This document shows positions 43,995 to 54,508 of a stretch of 64,000 bases of DNA, in pieces. The position numbers were made by a program, and so were the translations under genes. The notes beneath the pieces are model-generated. The model was not told the origin of the DNA and searched no databases. It saw only the letters and a program-made list of their open reading frames with translations. The stretch is taken from contig CAJNDS010001513.1 in the NCBI GenBank assembly GCA_905221605.1, positions 266,001 to 330,000 of the forward strand. The letters are read 5' to 3'. This DNA comes from Symbiodinium natans. Its lineage: Eukaryota; Sar; Dinophyceae; Suessiales; Symbiodiniaceae. The stretch's first letter is position 1. Each line of letters opens with the position of its first letter.

Positions 43995-44451
43995 ATCATA
44001 GCCCTCATCTTCGGCCAGCAGACGGAAGAACTCTGCCAAGCGAGCCTCCAGGTATTGGGTTTAGGGTTTAGGGTTTAGGGTTTAGGGTTTAGGGTTTAGG
44101 GTTTAGGGTTTAGGGTTTAGGGTTTAGGGTTAGGGGTACTGGAGTGGGAAGCAGCCAAGAGCCAAGTTGTCTTCGGGAACCCTAAACTTCTTAAACCCTA
44201 AACTTCCTAAACCCTAAACCCTAAACCCTAAACTTCCTAAACTTCCTAAACTTCCTAAACTTCCTAAACTTCCTAAACTTCCTAAACTTCCTAAACTTCC
44301 TAAACCCTAAACTTCCTAAACTTCCTAAACTTCCTAAACTTCCTAAACCCCTAAACCCCTAAACCCTAAACCCTAAACCCTACTAGCTGCTCCCCGCCTT
44401 TGCCGCCATCACCGTGGGGTCTTCCATCAAGAGGCGATCAAGCTCCTCGTC
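43995..44451 (-). CDS. Two exons of an unrecognised helical protein
   Basis: Exon 44,398-44,451 (18 codons, DEELDRLLMEDPTVMAAK) ends at a GC donor. Exon 43,995-44,045 (17 codons, ARLAEFFRLLAEDEGYD) starts after GAG. Joined in phase 0 they give an uninterrupted acidic helix, PTVMAAKARLAEFFRLLAED. The intron between is filled with CTTCCTAAA and CCCTAAA repeats. The second exon may run on to about 43,925. The islands at 44,895-44,985 (DSDRWRESRRQEFGQLQG) and 45,490-45,590 (LILPDDASQRAVARLGELTD) are open on the same strand and may be upstream exons. No family is recognised. Confidence 0.42.
44059..44130 (+). repeat. TTTAGGG array
   Basis: Ten perfect heptamers starting 14 bp from the exon edge at 44,045, inside the intron. 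Confidence 0.92.
44183..44345 (-). repeat. CTTCCTAAA nonamer array
   Basis: About 14 copies of a nine-base variant (TTTAGGAAG) in three runs, interrupted by ordinary CCCTAAA units. Confidence 0.9.
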
Positions 44452-44987
44452 CTGCCACGACACTCACTTGGGGGTTTAGGGTTTAGGAAGTTTACCCTAA
44501 ACCCCCCTGCAGCCCTTGTCATGGAGCCTAGACACCCCCAGGAGCTTCATCTAGGATGGCCCGTAAAGACCCTCTGCAAAAAGATTGCTGAAGAGGATCC
44601 TCCTTAAACCCAGAAAGGGAAAATGTGAAATTCTCCCAAGGGCCTACTGAGTCATAGAAGCTTCTCAAGATCCGTGCTCCTTGCCTCAGGCAGTTGCCAC
44701 AGGCCACCTACGCACACTGTTGCGCAAGAGGGGCTTGGGTAGATTGTGGTGGCGCGGTTTGGGGTTCAGGGGATAGGCACATCAGCGTTTAAGGGTCTAC
44801 GACCTGCGTGCAGCGGGGTGTAGGGACTAGGGGAGTTAGGAGGTGTATGAGGTTCGGTGGTTTAGACTTTAGACCGGTTTAGACGGTTTGAAAACTGTGC
44901 CAAGGGGTGCGCGCCTTGCAGTTGCCCAAACTCCTGACGGCGACTCTCTCGCCACCTGTCCGAGTCAGCTGTGTTCGCAAAACGCTC

Positions 44988-45080
44988 TTAGGGTTTAGGG
45001 TTTAGGGTTTAGGGTTTAGGGTTTAGGGTTTAGGGTTTAGGGTTTAGGGTTTAGGGTTTAGGGTTTAGGGTTTAGGGTTT
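44988..45080 (+). repeat. TTTAGGG array
   Basis: Thirteen perfect heptamers. Confidence 0.93.
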
Positions 45081-46728
45081 ACGGCTATAAGCCCCCCAAA
45101 AAACCATCAACCGCACTTTACACCTTCAAGCCCAAGTCCGTGACCCTCAACCCCCAAACCTTCAAGCGTAGCCTAGAAATGAAAATTGGGTGCCCTTTTT
45201 TGGTTAACAGGGGCTTGTGTAAGGGAACCTAAACCCTAAAAAGTAGGCAATAAGGGCCTACTCTGGGTCCTTGTCTAGGGTTTTTTGTTCGGAACCAGCT
45301 GTTTAGACTAATGCAGGCCTCGGAAGAATTACTACTAATATTCCCTTATGGTCGCCTTTATCACTATACTACAAGAACCCCCCCGCCAAAAAAAAAAAAA
45401 AACCTATTCAACCCTAAACCATAATCTCCAAAACCCTAAACCCTAAACCCTAAACGCCGCCAAAACCCGATTCTACTTATTTAGGCCCCTATAGTCAGTA
45501 AGCTCCCCCAGCCTGGCCACAGCCCTCTGGGAAGCATCGTCCGGCAAGATCAGGCTCGGGGGGCCTGAGCCAGAAGCCCACCCTAAACCCCAAACCTTAG
45601 ACCCCCTAAACCCTAAACCTTAAACCCTAAACCCCTAACCCCTCAACCTTTTCAGGGCTTAGGGAGGAAGGTTTCTGGTTTCGGGCACAGTTCGGGTAAG
45701 GGTTTGAAGTCAATTCTCCTAGCCTGGGCACCCTCAATATAGGGGGGGAGGGGCGGCATATGTCCCTGAAGGGCAAGAAAGTAGTGAGGGACATTACAGT
45801 CTCTATAGGACTGTTGTTGAAGAGATGCTTGTCTCGCAAGGTACCATGAAGGTAGGTTCCCATTTATAGCAAGGGTTCGCCTTGTAAGGGACCATTTTTC
45901 CCAAAGGCTTGTCAAGAACCTGTAGAGCGACCCTAAATCCTATGCCCTCACAAAAAGATAACTTACCGGACCCAGGCCCATGCCGTAAATCCTAAAGCAT
46001 TGGTTTAGGGTTTAGGGTTTAGTGCCTAGGGCTTAGGGTTTAGTGTTTAGGGTTTGCTAGACTGCTAGACTTAACATAACTCTTGGAGTGGAAGGAGTCC
46101 TAGGCTCTCATCTTCAAACGCACTGGGCCCTGGGCGATGGAGGAATTGATGCGCGATCCACACGGCCTGTCATCAAAGGCAGCATAGGGTTGTAGGACCT
46201 TGTGCTAAACCCTAAACCCTGAACCCTAAACCCTAGGCCCTAAACCCTAAACCCTAAACTGTAAACCCTAAACCCAAACTAAACCCCACAAACCCCCAAA
46301 ACTGGAGTTCTTGACCTTCACACACTCAAGCCTCCTTGCCCCACCAGACTCTGAGAACATAACCAAGGCTCTTCGACACTGGCTAAGGGCTTAGGGTTTA
46401 GGGTTGAACCCTGAAAACCCCAACGGCCCTTGAGCCCTTAAACAGTTTAGGGTTTAGGGTTTCGGGCTTAGGGGGCCCCGAGTGCGACCTCAGGGGAGGC
46501 AAGCCAGCAGTAGGCAACGTTGCCTCGTTCGCACAACAGGGGTCAGGGTTCAGGGTTCAGGGGTCAGGGTTCAGGGTTTAGGGTTTAGGGTTTAGGGTTT
46601 GGGGCTTAGGGTTTAGCTTTTTTGGGTGCTTTTTTGGCCAGCTTGAGGATAGACCGGGGCCAACCAGGACATCGTTTCGACTTTTCAGATGTTTCTTTTT
46701 GCGTCTATTTCATTACTATCGTTATTTG

Positions 46729-46836
46729 GGGGCTTATGATGATAAGGGACCCCTTTTCTAGACCCCCCATATAGTAGGATCCCCTTATAATAAGGACCCC
46801 AAGAAGGTACCCCAAAATATCGTAAACCCCCATTTA
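46729..46836. mobile_element. MITE family F, copy 2
   Basis: Shares GGGATCCCCTTATAATAAGG-type interior and the AAACCCCCAT end with the copy at 37,578. Confidence 0.6.
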
Positions 46837-47080
46837 TGTCTTGGGGGGAGGGGAGGCTGCCTCAAAGTTCAGGGTGGTTCTCACTCCCAAAACCTCTAAA
46901 CCCCTTACCGAAACCCCTGCAACCCTGAAGCCCAAAAACGCCCGCCCAGAAATAAAACCCCCTTAGGCCCAAACACCCCACAGCCTTCCCAAAAACCCTT
47001 AAACCTCACCGAGAACCCTAAACCCTAAACCCTAAACCCCAAACCCCCAAACCCTAAACCCTAGGATTGAGAGCCCGCGG

Positions 47081-47146
47081 CCTGCCCGAGTCCACTGCAG
47101 CACGCGGCCACAGGCCATCAAGGCGGCCTGACTCCAAAAAGGAAAA
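47081..47146 (-). CDS. Lone PPR exon
   Basis: After GTCAG the frame reads AALMACGRVLQWTRAG, a PPR helix A ending in the QWxxA motif, followed by a GC donor. An island at 46,480-46,545 (GNVAYCWLASPE) is in a phase that could follow. It could belong to a third PPR gene or be a far 5' exon of the one at 27.8-34.6 kb. Confidence 0.5.
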
Positions 47147-47152
47147 GAAAGG

Positions 47153-47275
47153 GTTTAGGGTTTAGGGTTTAGGGTTTAGGGTTTAGGGTTTAGGGTTTAG
47201 GGTTTAGGCTTTAGGGTTTAGGGTTTAGGGTTTAGGGTTTAGGGTTTAGGGTTTAGGGTTTAGGGTTTGGGGTTT
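47153..47275 (+). repeat. TTTAGGG array
   Basis: About 17 heptamers with one TTTAGGC break, ending in TTTGGGG variants. Confidence 0.92.
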
Positions 47276-47528
47276 GGGGTTTAGGGTTTGGGGTTTGGGG
47301 GTTAGTGTTTAAAGTTTGGGGCTTTCAAAAAATTGGTGCGTTCAAGGGTTTCCAGGCGGTAAGAAAGGGCGTTTACGGGCTTAGTTTAGGATTTGGGTTG
47401 AAAGCTTTCGGGTAGTATTTGCAGGATTTAGGGGTTAGGGTTTAGGGTTCAGGGTTTTAGGGGACTTCGGGTTGGCGTACGGATGCGCAGCTCACAAGCT
47501 AACTGCCGCCTGGAGTCATCAAGCAAAG

Positions 47529-47598
47529 ATGGCACAAGCGCAAACCCCCGAGGCCCCGGGCGCACGAGCCGCCTTGGCCAAAGGCATCCTGGAAGCTG
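47529..47598 (+). CDS. Candidate first exon (MAQAQTPEAPGARAALAKG...)
   Basis: CAAAG|ATG starts a GC-rich Ala-rich frame of about 22 codons that ends at GAAGCT|GTG before an in-frame TAG. This looks like an N-terminal exon with a GT donor. The next exon is not identified; a plus-strand island at 47,770-47,838 (MRLEALNGDTAAVLRRRLAG) is open but so is its complement. Confidence 0.3.
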
Positions 47599-47991
47599 TG
47601 TTTTAGGTGGGTTTGGGGCTTGGGGTTTAGGGTTTGAGGGTTGGGGTTTGGGGTTTGGGGTTTAGGGTTAAGGGTTGAGGGTTTAGGGTGTTGGGGTTTG
47701 GGTTAGGGTTTGATTTTTAGGGTTTGATTTTTAGGGCTTGAGGTGCAGGAGGTTTTGGGTTTTGGGGGCCATGCGCCTGGAAGCCCTGAACGGCGACACG
47801 GCAGCTGTTCTCCGTCGTCGCCTGGCGGGCAGATTGAACCCTAAACCCTAAACCCTAAACCTTAATCCCTACACCCTAAACCGGAAACCCTTTGGCTTGG
47901 GGTCTGGGGGACGAGGTTCAGGCAAGGAAAGGGGTATTTAGGGTTCGGGGGTCTGCCTTGGGGCGGTCACTAGGAGTGTTGAAGATCCTGA

Positions 47992-48084
47992 GGGTTTAGG
48001 GTTTAGGGTTTAGGGTTTAGGGTTTAGGGTTTAGGGTTTAGGGTTTAGGGTTTAGGGTTTAGGGTTTAGGGTTTAGGGTTTAGG
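47992..48084 (+). repeat. TTTAGGG array
   Basis: Thirteen perfect heptamers. Confidence 0.93.
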
Positions 48085-48502
48085 GCTACGGACGGGTGAG
48101 CGCAGCAAAGCACAGATTTTCTGCGTCCCTCATCCAGCTTCACATCTCAAGTCCGACTCCGCGCCATCCTGGCACCCCAAAAGGGTTTAGGAAGTTTAGG
48201 GTTTGGGGTTTCGGGTTTAGGTTTAGGGTGTAAGGTTTAGGGCCCCAGGCCGCCAAACCGAAAGCTCAATCAAGACAAAATCATGGGGGGGAAATGGGGG
48301 GAAGATGGGGGGAAGGAGGAGAATCCGGCCCTCAGAGTTGTTTAAAGGTTGGGGGTGGGCGATTTGGTTGGGGATTCGGCTGAGGATTTGGGACTCTGGC
48401 GAATTCATCGTGGTTCGTCTCAGTCAAAACCCTAAACCCTAAACCGAGTTCTCAGGGTCTGTGCTCGCAACATGTGACGCTCGCCCTCTGCTTCGGCCAC
48501 GG

Positions 48503-48632
48503 TTTAGGGTTTAGGGTTTAGGGTTTAGGGTTTAGGGTTTAGGGTGTAGGGTGTAGGGTGTAGGGTTTAGGGTTTAGGGTTTAGGGTTTAGGGTTTAGGG
48601 TTTAGGGTTCAGGGTTCAGGGTTTAGGGTTTA
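48503..48632 (+). repeat. TTTAGGG array with TGTAGGG patch
   Basis: About 18 units, three of them GTGTAGGG, ending a few bases from the membrane-protein exon candidate. Confidence 0.92.
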
Positions 48633-48667
48633 TTCTTCAGGGTGATTATAACGTTTTTGATCTTCGC

Positions 48668-50294
48668 CTTGCAACAGGCGAGACCGACAGTGATCAAGTA
48701 AGTGCTCAAGGCCAGAATCAGAATGCTCCAGCAGACAAAGATGCCGACAAATAAATCCTAAATCCTAAACCCTAATCCCCAACCCCCCCCCCCCCAACCC
48801 CCAACGACAAGAAGTGTAAATGTGGACCCTTTTGGGAGGAGTTTAGGCAAGGACCGACAAAAGATCTAGAGGGTTTAGGCTTAATAAGGTTTCCTAAACC
48901 CGAAACCGGTTTAGGGTTCATTTTTCGGGCTTTAGGGTTTCGGGTTTAGAGTTTGGGGATATTGACCCCTGAAACCCAGCTCTTCGGATACTCATCTGTT
49001 GCATCTGAGTCTCATCAAGCCAGGGCATATCGCCCCAGAGTTCACCGTAGATGGCTCCTTCTGCAAATTTGCATGGCAACCCAAGAGCCTATGGCTTTGG
49101 GGTTTAGGGTTTAGGGTTTAGGGTTTAGGGTTTAGGATTAGGGGTTTAGGGTTTCATACCCCATTTCATACCCCTTCATCTTCATGTTCTCCTCCTCTTC
49201 TCCTGCAGCCTGACTAAACCCTGATCCCTGAACCCCTAAACCCTCAACTCTGACCCCGAATTAACCTCTCCAAACCCCTTGCACCTTCAGCCCCAAAGAC
49301 CCTAATCCCTATAAACCCCTAATTCATCCCTCATCTCCAAGCACCGAATCCCTCAACCCCTACAGCCCTAAAGCCCTAAAGCCCTAAAGCCCTAAAGCCC
49401 TAAACCCTAAACCTCCTAGGGGGGCTATAGAAACGCCTGAACCCCTAAGCCAGGGCTCCGGGGCCCGGCTTCTGGCACAGCGCCCCCCGCAGCGCGCGGA
49501 GGGCGGCGCCGCGCGAGGCGGCGGGGACGAGGGCAAAGACCTTGATGTTTAGGGTTTAGGGTTTAGGGATTAGGGATTAGGGTTTAGGGTTTCGGGTTTA
49601 GGGGGTTGGTGGGCATTCAGCAGCCTTAAGAAAGTAACATAGGGCTTAGGATTCGTTAGGGCTTATTGGGGTTTATTAGGGTTTGGGTTTAGGGTTAACT
49701 CAGGGTGGGCATGCTTCAGTTTCGGGGGCGATTGGGGTCTAGGGTTCGTTAGGGCTTGGGGTTTAGGGTTTAGGAGGCTTAGGAGGTTTACCCTAAACGC
49801 TAATCTCTGAACCCTCAAACCCTAAACCCTAAAACCCTAAACATCCCTAGCCCCTAAACCCTAAACCCTGGGGAGTTTAGGAAGCCTAGGGCTTGTGGGG
49901 TTTCATTGAGGTAGTCCACTGTCACTAGTCGGATCACCAAGGCACCTCGGCAACGAAGCTCTGTGCAGCTGCCTGGCTGGCTTCCTTCACAGACATGCCG
50001 GTCGCCTCCAGGAATCTGCTGTTCAAGGTTCCAAGGTTTGAGGCTAAGAGTTGGGCTGAGGAGCATAGCTTGCAGAAAGGGACGGTGGAGAGTGGGCCCT
50101 AAACCCTAAACCCTAAACCCTAGACCCTAAACCCTAAACCCTAAACCCTAAACCCTAAACCCTAAACCCTAAACCCTAAACCCTAGAAAGGATGTCTGCT
50201 GCTCCCTAGCCGTGGCGGCCTGCCCAGGATTGTCAAGGCGGAGGGCCTCGGTCAGGTCGATCCATAGGAGCCGGCCAGAGGCCTGCTGAAGGAC
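48668..50294 (-). CDS. Unrecognised membrane protein, four exons
   Basis: Exons in order: 50,220-50,294 (25 codons, contains ASGRLLWIDLTEALRLDNP), about 49,472-49,540 (VFALVPAASRGAALRALRG), 48,981-49,060 (GAIYGELWGDMPWLDETQMQ), and 48,668-48,757 (30 codons, a clear transmembrane helix containing LILALSTYLITVGL followed by Lys). Exon 1 to 2 joins in phase 0 at CAG|GC ... AAG. Exon 3 to 4 joins in phase 0 with a GC donor, giving SIRR just before the helix. All introns contain telomeric repeats. An island at 48,440-48,500 (VAEAEGERHMLRAQTL) may follow. The domain family is not recognised; the second join is less certain. Both ends are missing. Confidence 0.45.
50098..50185 (-). repeat. CCCTAAA array
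   Basis: Twelve heptamers with one CCCTAGA, in the first intron of the membrane-protein gene. Confidence 0.92.
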
Positions 50295-50310
50295 CTTCTT
50301 TGCAGTCACT

Positions 50311-50380
50311 TAGGGTTTAGGGTTTAGGGTTTAGGGTTTAGGGTTTAGGGTTCAGGGTTTAGGGTTTAGGGTTTAGGGAT
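50311..50380 (+). repeat. TTTAGGG array
   Basis: About ten heptamers with one TTCAGGG. Confidence 0.9.
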
Positions 50381-50389
50381 TTACCGCAT

Positions 50390-51110
50390 GTTCTTATTGA
50401 GATTTGTTGTGCATTTTTAGTTCTGTCGGAATCCTGGAGAGGTTTTTCTTCAGCAGATGCTTGCCTATAAAGATGCCGTGCAAAATGCTAGAGCAAAAAC
50501 ATATGCTATATGTAAGACTATATACCATTAGATTCTCGTTTTTTATTTTTGTATATGTATGTACTGGCACATACTCTTTGAGATTCCAAGATCTTCTGAT
50601 ATATTCTTTCATATTCGGATATATTCCACCATAGTCTCATACACTTATTCTACGTATGAATTAATATATATATATATAGAGAGAGAGAGAGCGCGCGAGT
50701 CGGTATACATAATACATAAGCCTGAAACCCGGTGTACGTGGTTCGTGGTTCGGGTGTAGAGCCTGGAACCCCATACCTCAACAGACAAGAATGCAGTTGC
50801 TGGGGAATTTCTTGCGCGGATTTTCACAGGGGCAGGGCGAAAACATGCTGCAGCTCGCTTCAGTTGTTCAGCCCCGCGAACCACCACAAAAGTCCTAAGC
50901 CCCTTGCACTCTGGACATCGATTCTTGTGGACGCTGTCATGCTTCTGGTTTCGGGGTTTGTAGGGTTTAGGGTTTAAGAGGGTTTAGGGTTTAAGGCTTA
51001 GGGTTTCTGCAGAATCCCGGACATCATGTTTGGCATTCACCAAAACTGGCCGACGCTTGCAAGATCACGCACGCCGACTTGTTGCGTGCAGGCTGCTACT
51101 GGACACAAAA
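50390..51110. other. AT-rich to mixed stretch without assigned gene
   Basis: Low-GC DNA at 50,400-50,720 with TA and GA microsatellites, then a unique island at 50,770-50,890 open on both strands (plus, QLLGNFLARIFTGAGRKHAA). No family is recognised. Confidence 0.3.
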
Positions 51111-51117
51111 CTTACTT

Positions 51118-51228
51118 TCTGTTGGTTGGTAGGGAATGAGGGAATGAGGTACCCTATATCCCCCTATATATACCCTTTAAAGGATGATATAGATTACCTC
51201 ATTCCCCCATTCCCTGCTAACCAACAGC
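51118..51228. mobile_element. MITE family C, copy
   Basis: Arms GTTGGTTGGTAGGGAATGAG and CATTCCCTGCTAACCAACAG; inner GGTACCC. It lies downstream of the ubiquitin-like gene, in its 3' flank. Confidence 0.7.
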
Positions 51229-51329
51229 AAGCTTACCCAAGCAAGGGCGATGTTGCAGACGATGCCATGTGCAGAAGTCTCTTGTGGACCACGCGCTCGA
51301 ATCAAGTTAGAAAAGTGATACCTCGACAA

Positions 51330-51395
51330 AGTATACTATAGCATAGTCTACTATAGTAGATGATATACTATGATATGATATCTTGCTATAGCAAG
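51330..51395. repeat. AT-rich imperfect palindromes
   Basis: ACTATAGCATAGTCTACTATAGTAG and TTGCTATAGCAAG are self-complementary. Just 3' of the stop codon of the neighbouring minus-strand gene they could fold in the transcript, but no terminator class is recognised. Confidence 0.45.
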
Positions 51396-51417
51396 GGAAA
51401 AGACTGGACTAGAGTGA

Positions 51418-52212
51418 CTAGAGCAAACCTGAATGGGCCGGGACCAACATATCTTGAAACTCTTTGGCAAGATAACGAACAACTTGGTCCTCGAGAACCC
51501 CAGACAAAAATGGTGCTTTCCGCTCATGAAGTTTCTGAAGCTTCGATTGAACAACCACGAAGTGGACCCAGTTCTCCTCCGATAGAGCAGGGAGAGAAGT
51601 CGGACATGTCGCAATCAACAAGTTCAGCAAATTCAATCGCGCAGCGTCCCCCTTGGACCAAGTGCGTGACTCAGACTCATCTTGATCCGACTCATCTGAC
51701 TCCGTGCCGGAGAACCAAAACGTCGCGGGGGCTAACCCGAACAGCCTGCGATGCTTTTCTTCCAGCCTCTGAGCTTCTATCATGAATCGCCCCCGAGGTC
51801 GATCTCGGAGAGCGATCGTGAAGTTCCAAGAATGCCAGCGAGCGGTGTCCAGTTCTGACCAATGCTCTGAGTCATGGCCGATGTTTTTCACATCCCTGTT
51901 CTTTGCAAGGAGTCGTTCAAAGCCATCTACATCGAAGACCTTCCGGCGTCGTTGAGCCGCCTGTCTGCATATCAATGAGCGGAACGAGCTCGACCGCGTC
52001 ACGGACAAGATGCCTTCCTCTTGGGCATCCTCGCCCAGATGGTCCTCGTCTCCGATGATGCGCTCTCCAATCGCCAGCTGCTGATCACAAGCCAACCAAT
52101 CACCGAAGGTTGCCTTCTCAATGGCCTCCTTAAGCTGGCGCCCGACCCAAGCTCCATCGCAAGAGATGCTGCCCACGGGCCCGCTCAAGCCGTGCACATT
52201 CAGCATCACCAT
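51418..52212 (-). CDS. Uncharacterised 264-aa protein with a possible N-terminal ubiquitin-like domain
   Basis: One uninterrupted frame from ATG at 52,212. The first 65 residues (MVMLNVHGLSGPVGSISCDG, then QLKEAIEKAT and IGERIIGDEDHLGE) follow the beta-grasp pattern of ubiquitin-like domains often seen at the N-terminus of dinoflagellate proteins: short beta strand, turn, helix with LKxAIE, then a RL/IIG strand. Residues 80-264 are rich in charged helices and contain an acidic stretch (TESDESDQDESESRTW). No catalytic motif is recognised and no membrane segment is present. It contains no telomeric repeats and no obvious intron, like the PPR gene at 24.9-26.2 kb. The ATG is the first in frame; CTTGCACA precedes it. 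Function unknown. Confidence 0.6.
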   Translation of the reverse strand: MVMLNVHGLSGPVGSISCDGAWVGRQLKEAIEKATFGDWLACDQQLAIGERIIGDEDHLGEDAQEEGILSVTRSSSFRSLICRQAAQRRRKVFDVDGFERLLAKNRDVKNIGHDSEHWSELDTARWHSWNFTIALRDRPRGRFMIEAQRLEEKHRRLFGLAPATFWFSGTESDESDQDESESRTWSKGDAARLNLLNLLIATCPTSLPALSEENWVHFVVVQSKLQKLHERKAPFLSGVLEDQVVRYLAKEFQDMLVPAHSGLL

Positions 52213-52685
52213 TGTGCAAGTAAGAGCAAGAGCTAAGCCTAAGCACGCGCAGGCTTCACCTAGTCTCTTTGGGCGTGAAGGGTATAATTAGTATCTCGGA
52301 GCAGAAGCTCTCAAGGGCTTTGACAAGTATACTGCACGATAAAAGAGGACCTCACATGAGAACACGATCAGTTGCGCTTTTGTGGGTGCTCTGCGCGTTC
52401 TGTAACAGGGAGCCTGTCCGCTGGAACAGCATGTGAAGTCCGGGCCGATGCGCACCAAGAGCAGGAAAATGAAGCGCGACTCTTTCGGTGAGACGCAAAC
52501 CCTAAAGCCCTAAACCCTAAACCCTAAAGCCTTAAAGCCCTAAACCCTAAACCCTAAACCCTGCACCCTAAACCCCCTACCCCGTAAACCAAACCCTGAA
52601 AAACACGGAAGCAGGTGGACTCCCACAACAACAGCATTAAGTGTAGGGGGTTGAGATCTCAGGGTCACCCTGCTGTGATCTGGGA

Positions 52686-53349
52686 ATGGTGTCGTTCTGC
52701 GCGCTATGTGGGCAGGGCTGCGGGACCGAAAGGTAAGGGTTTAGGGTTTAGGGTTTAGGGTTTAGGGTTTAGGGTTTAGGGTTTAGGGTTTACGGTTTAG
52801 GGTGTAGGGTGTAGGGTTTAGGGTTCCTTCAAACAAAGCCTAATGAAAGTCCCCCGGTGAGGTTCCCACCTTAGATGCAGTATCTCTCGGTGTGTTTACA
52901 GCGGTGTTAGGGGGGGGGGGGGAGGGCTGTCACGGGCTTTGTGGTTCCCTAACCTTCTAACCCTGAACCCTAATCCACAGGTTGTAGGACTTGGTTTGCG
53001 TGGTAACCCTGAACCCTAAATCCTAAACCCTAAACCCCAAACCCTAAACCCTAAACCCCAAACCCTGAACCCCCGTCCTGGACATCGGAGACTGCGATGC
53101 CACAGTTCAGTATCCCAGCCGCCGTGCGCATCAGAGAGGCTACGCGCTGGTCCTCCGGCGGCCCTGACAACGCCGACCTGAGCAAGAGTAGGGCTTAGGG
53201 TTTAGGGTTTAGGGTTTAGGGCTTAGGGCAATCCACAGGTGTGAAACCTTGGTTTGGGGGTGAGCTTCACTGCAGCTAAAGCTCGCGGAGGTGACTTGCG
53301 CCGCATCCTTGCTTGCTTCGAGGCAGCCAGTGGCACAAGCAGCAAATAG
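52686..53349 (+). CDS. Small spliced gene, Cys-rich N-terminus, three exons
   Basis: Exon 1 (52,686-52,732) starts MVSFCALCGQGCGTE, a possible small metal-binding turn, and ends at a consensus donor AAAG|GTAAGG. Exon 2 (53,111-53,187) reads IPAAVRIREATRWSSGG and ends AAGA|GTAGGG. Exon 3 (53,276-53,349) follows CTGCAG, reads KARGGDLRRILACFEAASG and reaches TAG. Phases 2 and 1 agree at both joins, giving 65 residues. Both introns are GT-AG and hold TTTAGGG repeats. Alternatively exon 3 stops at a GC donor before the TAG and the gene continues into 53,585-53,672, where SLLAERLAGRARGAQLLACL reads open to a stop. No family is recognised. Confidence 0.42.
52736..52820 (+). repeat. TTTAGGG array
   Basis: About eleven heptamers starting at the donor GTAAGGGTTTAGGG of the small spliced gene, so the 5' splice site grades directly into telomeric repeat. 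Confidence 0.92.
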
Positions 53350-53683
53350 AGCCGCGGTTTAGGGTTTAGGGTTTAGGGTTTAGGGTTTCGGGTTTAGGGT
53401 TTAGAGTTTCGAGTTTAGGGTTTAGGGTTTCGGGTTTGGGCTTGATGGCTATATGGCTCATGGCTGTAATGCTCGATTTTTAACCTACTACCCTGCTTCA
53501 GCGAAAAACGTGGAAACGGACCTTGGCCTAAACCCTAAACCCTAAACCGTAAACCCTAAACCCTAAACCCTAAACCATCAACTTGCTGTGTGCATCGTGG
53601 AGTGCAGCATGTCTCTTCTTGCCGAGCGTCTGGCAGGAAGGGCGAGAGGAGCGCAGCTGCTCGCTTGCCTCAGCTGAGCCGAT

Positions 53684-54183
53684 TCACTTCCAAGAAGCCC
53701 TAAGACCTAAGCGCCTTGGGGGACTAGGGTGATGTTTAGGCGTAGAGCTTAGCAGTGGAACTGTAGCTTCCTTGTGCATGTCCAGTTTATGGAGGGCTTG
53801 AGGGATATCATGCGGCACTTGACACATGGCCAAGCTCGCAGACTCCCGGAAGTCTGCCGACACAGTCGCAGGTGCAATTCCACACACCTCCAACCGCTCA
53901 GACACAGGAAGAACACACCAGTTTTCACCCGCTGGTGCTTTTACGCAGCCCCAAACCCACACTCACATGACCTCCCTGAACCCTCAAAGCCATATGCAGA
54001 AGCAGCCTGGCCTCCTCCCACATCCACCAAGCATGTCGTTACGCAGCGCCTCAGGTCCACCGCCAATGTCTCAAAGACATGATAAGGCAACTTCTTTACC
54101 GCCTTCAGGCAGCTTCTTGAACTGAAGATGCTTGCTGGGGGGGCTTCGAGAGGCTGCGGCTGAAGATTCCCAGCATGGCTCAA
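53684..54183. other. Unique stretch open on both strands
   Basis: Plus strand: a 99-codon frame (53,826-54,125) rich in Ser, Pro, Gln and His. Minus strand: frames 53,941-54,183 and 53,684-53,962, the first with AVKKLPYHVFETLAVDLRRC. The minus frame could be downstream of the kinase-like exon at 54.4 kb. Strand and product are undecided. Confidence 0.25.
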
Positions 54184-54387
54184 GCTACATATAAGCCTGG
54201 ATCAGCCTAGATACTCCTGGGCTTGCTTCGGTGACGACTCGGCTTTTGGATGTGCTCTTATGCATTATCGATGCCACGAGCGTGGGTCTAAACCGCCGGC
54301 AAGCCCTCAATGCCTTGAAACCGTAAACCTTAAACCCTGAAACGCCGAAACCCTAAGAACAAACGAACAAACCCCATAAGCCTTCCG

Positions 54388-54508
54388 TTGCCCAGGCACA
54401 CCACATCTGGTACCCCAGCCGCTTCGAGCTCTTGCAGTATGCCGCACTCATTGAGAATGGATGGCTGGGTGTTCTGCTGGCTCACCTTTCGGCTCAGAGA
54501 TTGGAATG
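54388..54508 (-). CDS. Exon-like island, possibly of a kinase-fold protein
   Basis: Open on the minus strand and reading NTQPSILNECGILQELEAAG followed by VPDVVCLGNG. The pattern N/E..IL..L..AGVPDVV resembles the alpha-C helix and following strand of protein kinase or aminoglycoside phosphotransferase folds. No catalytic motif is seen nearby, so this is a weak family hint. An upstream minus island near 54,700-54,745 (IIIRPVKSEIVGQQTW) may belong to it. Confidence 0.3.
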
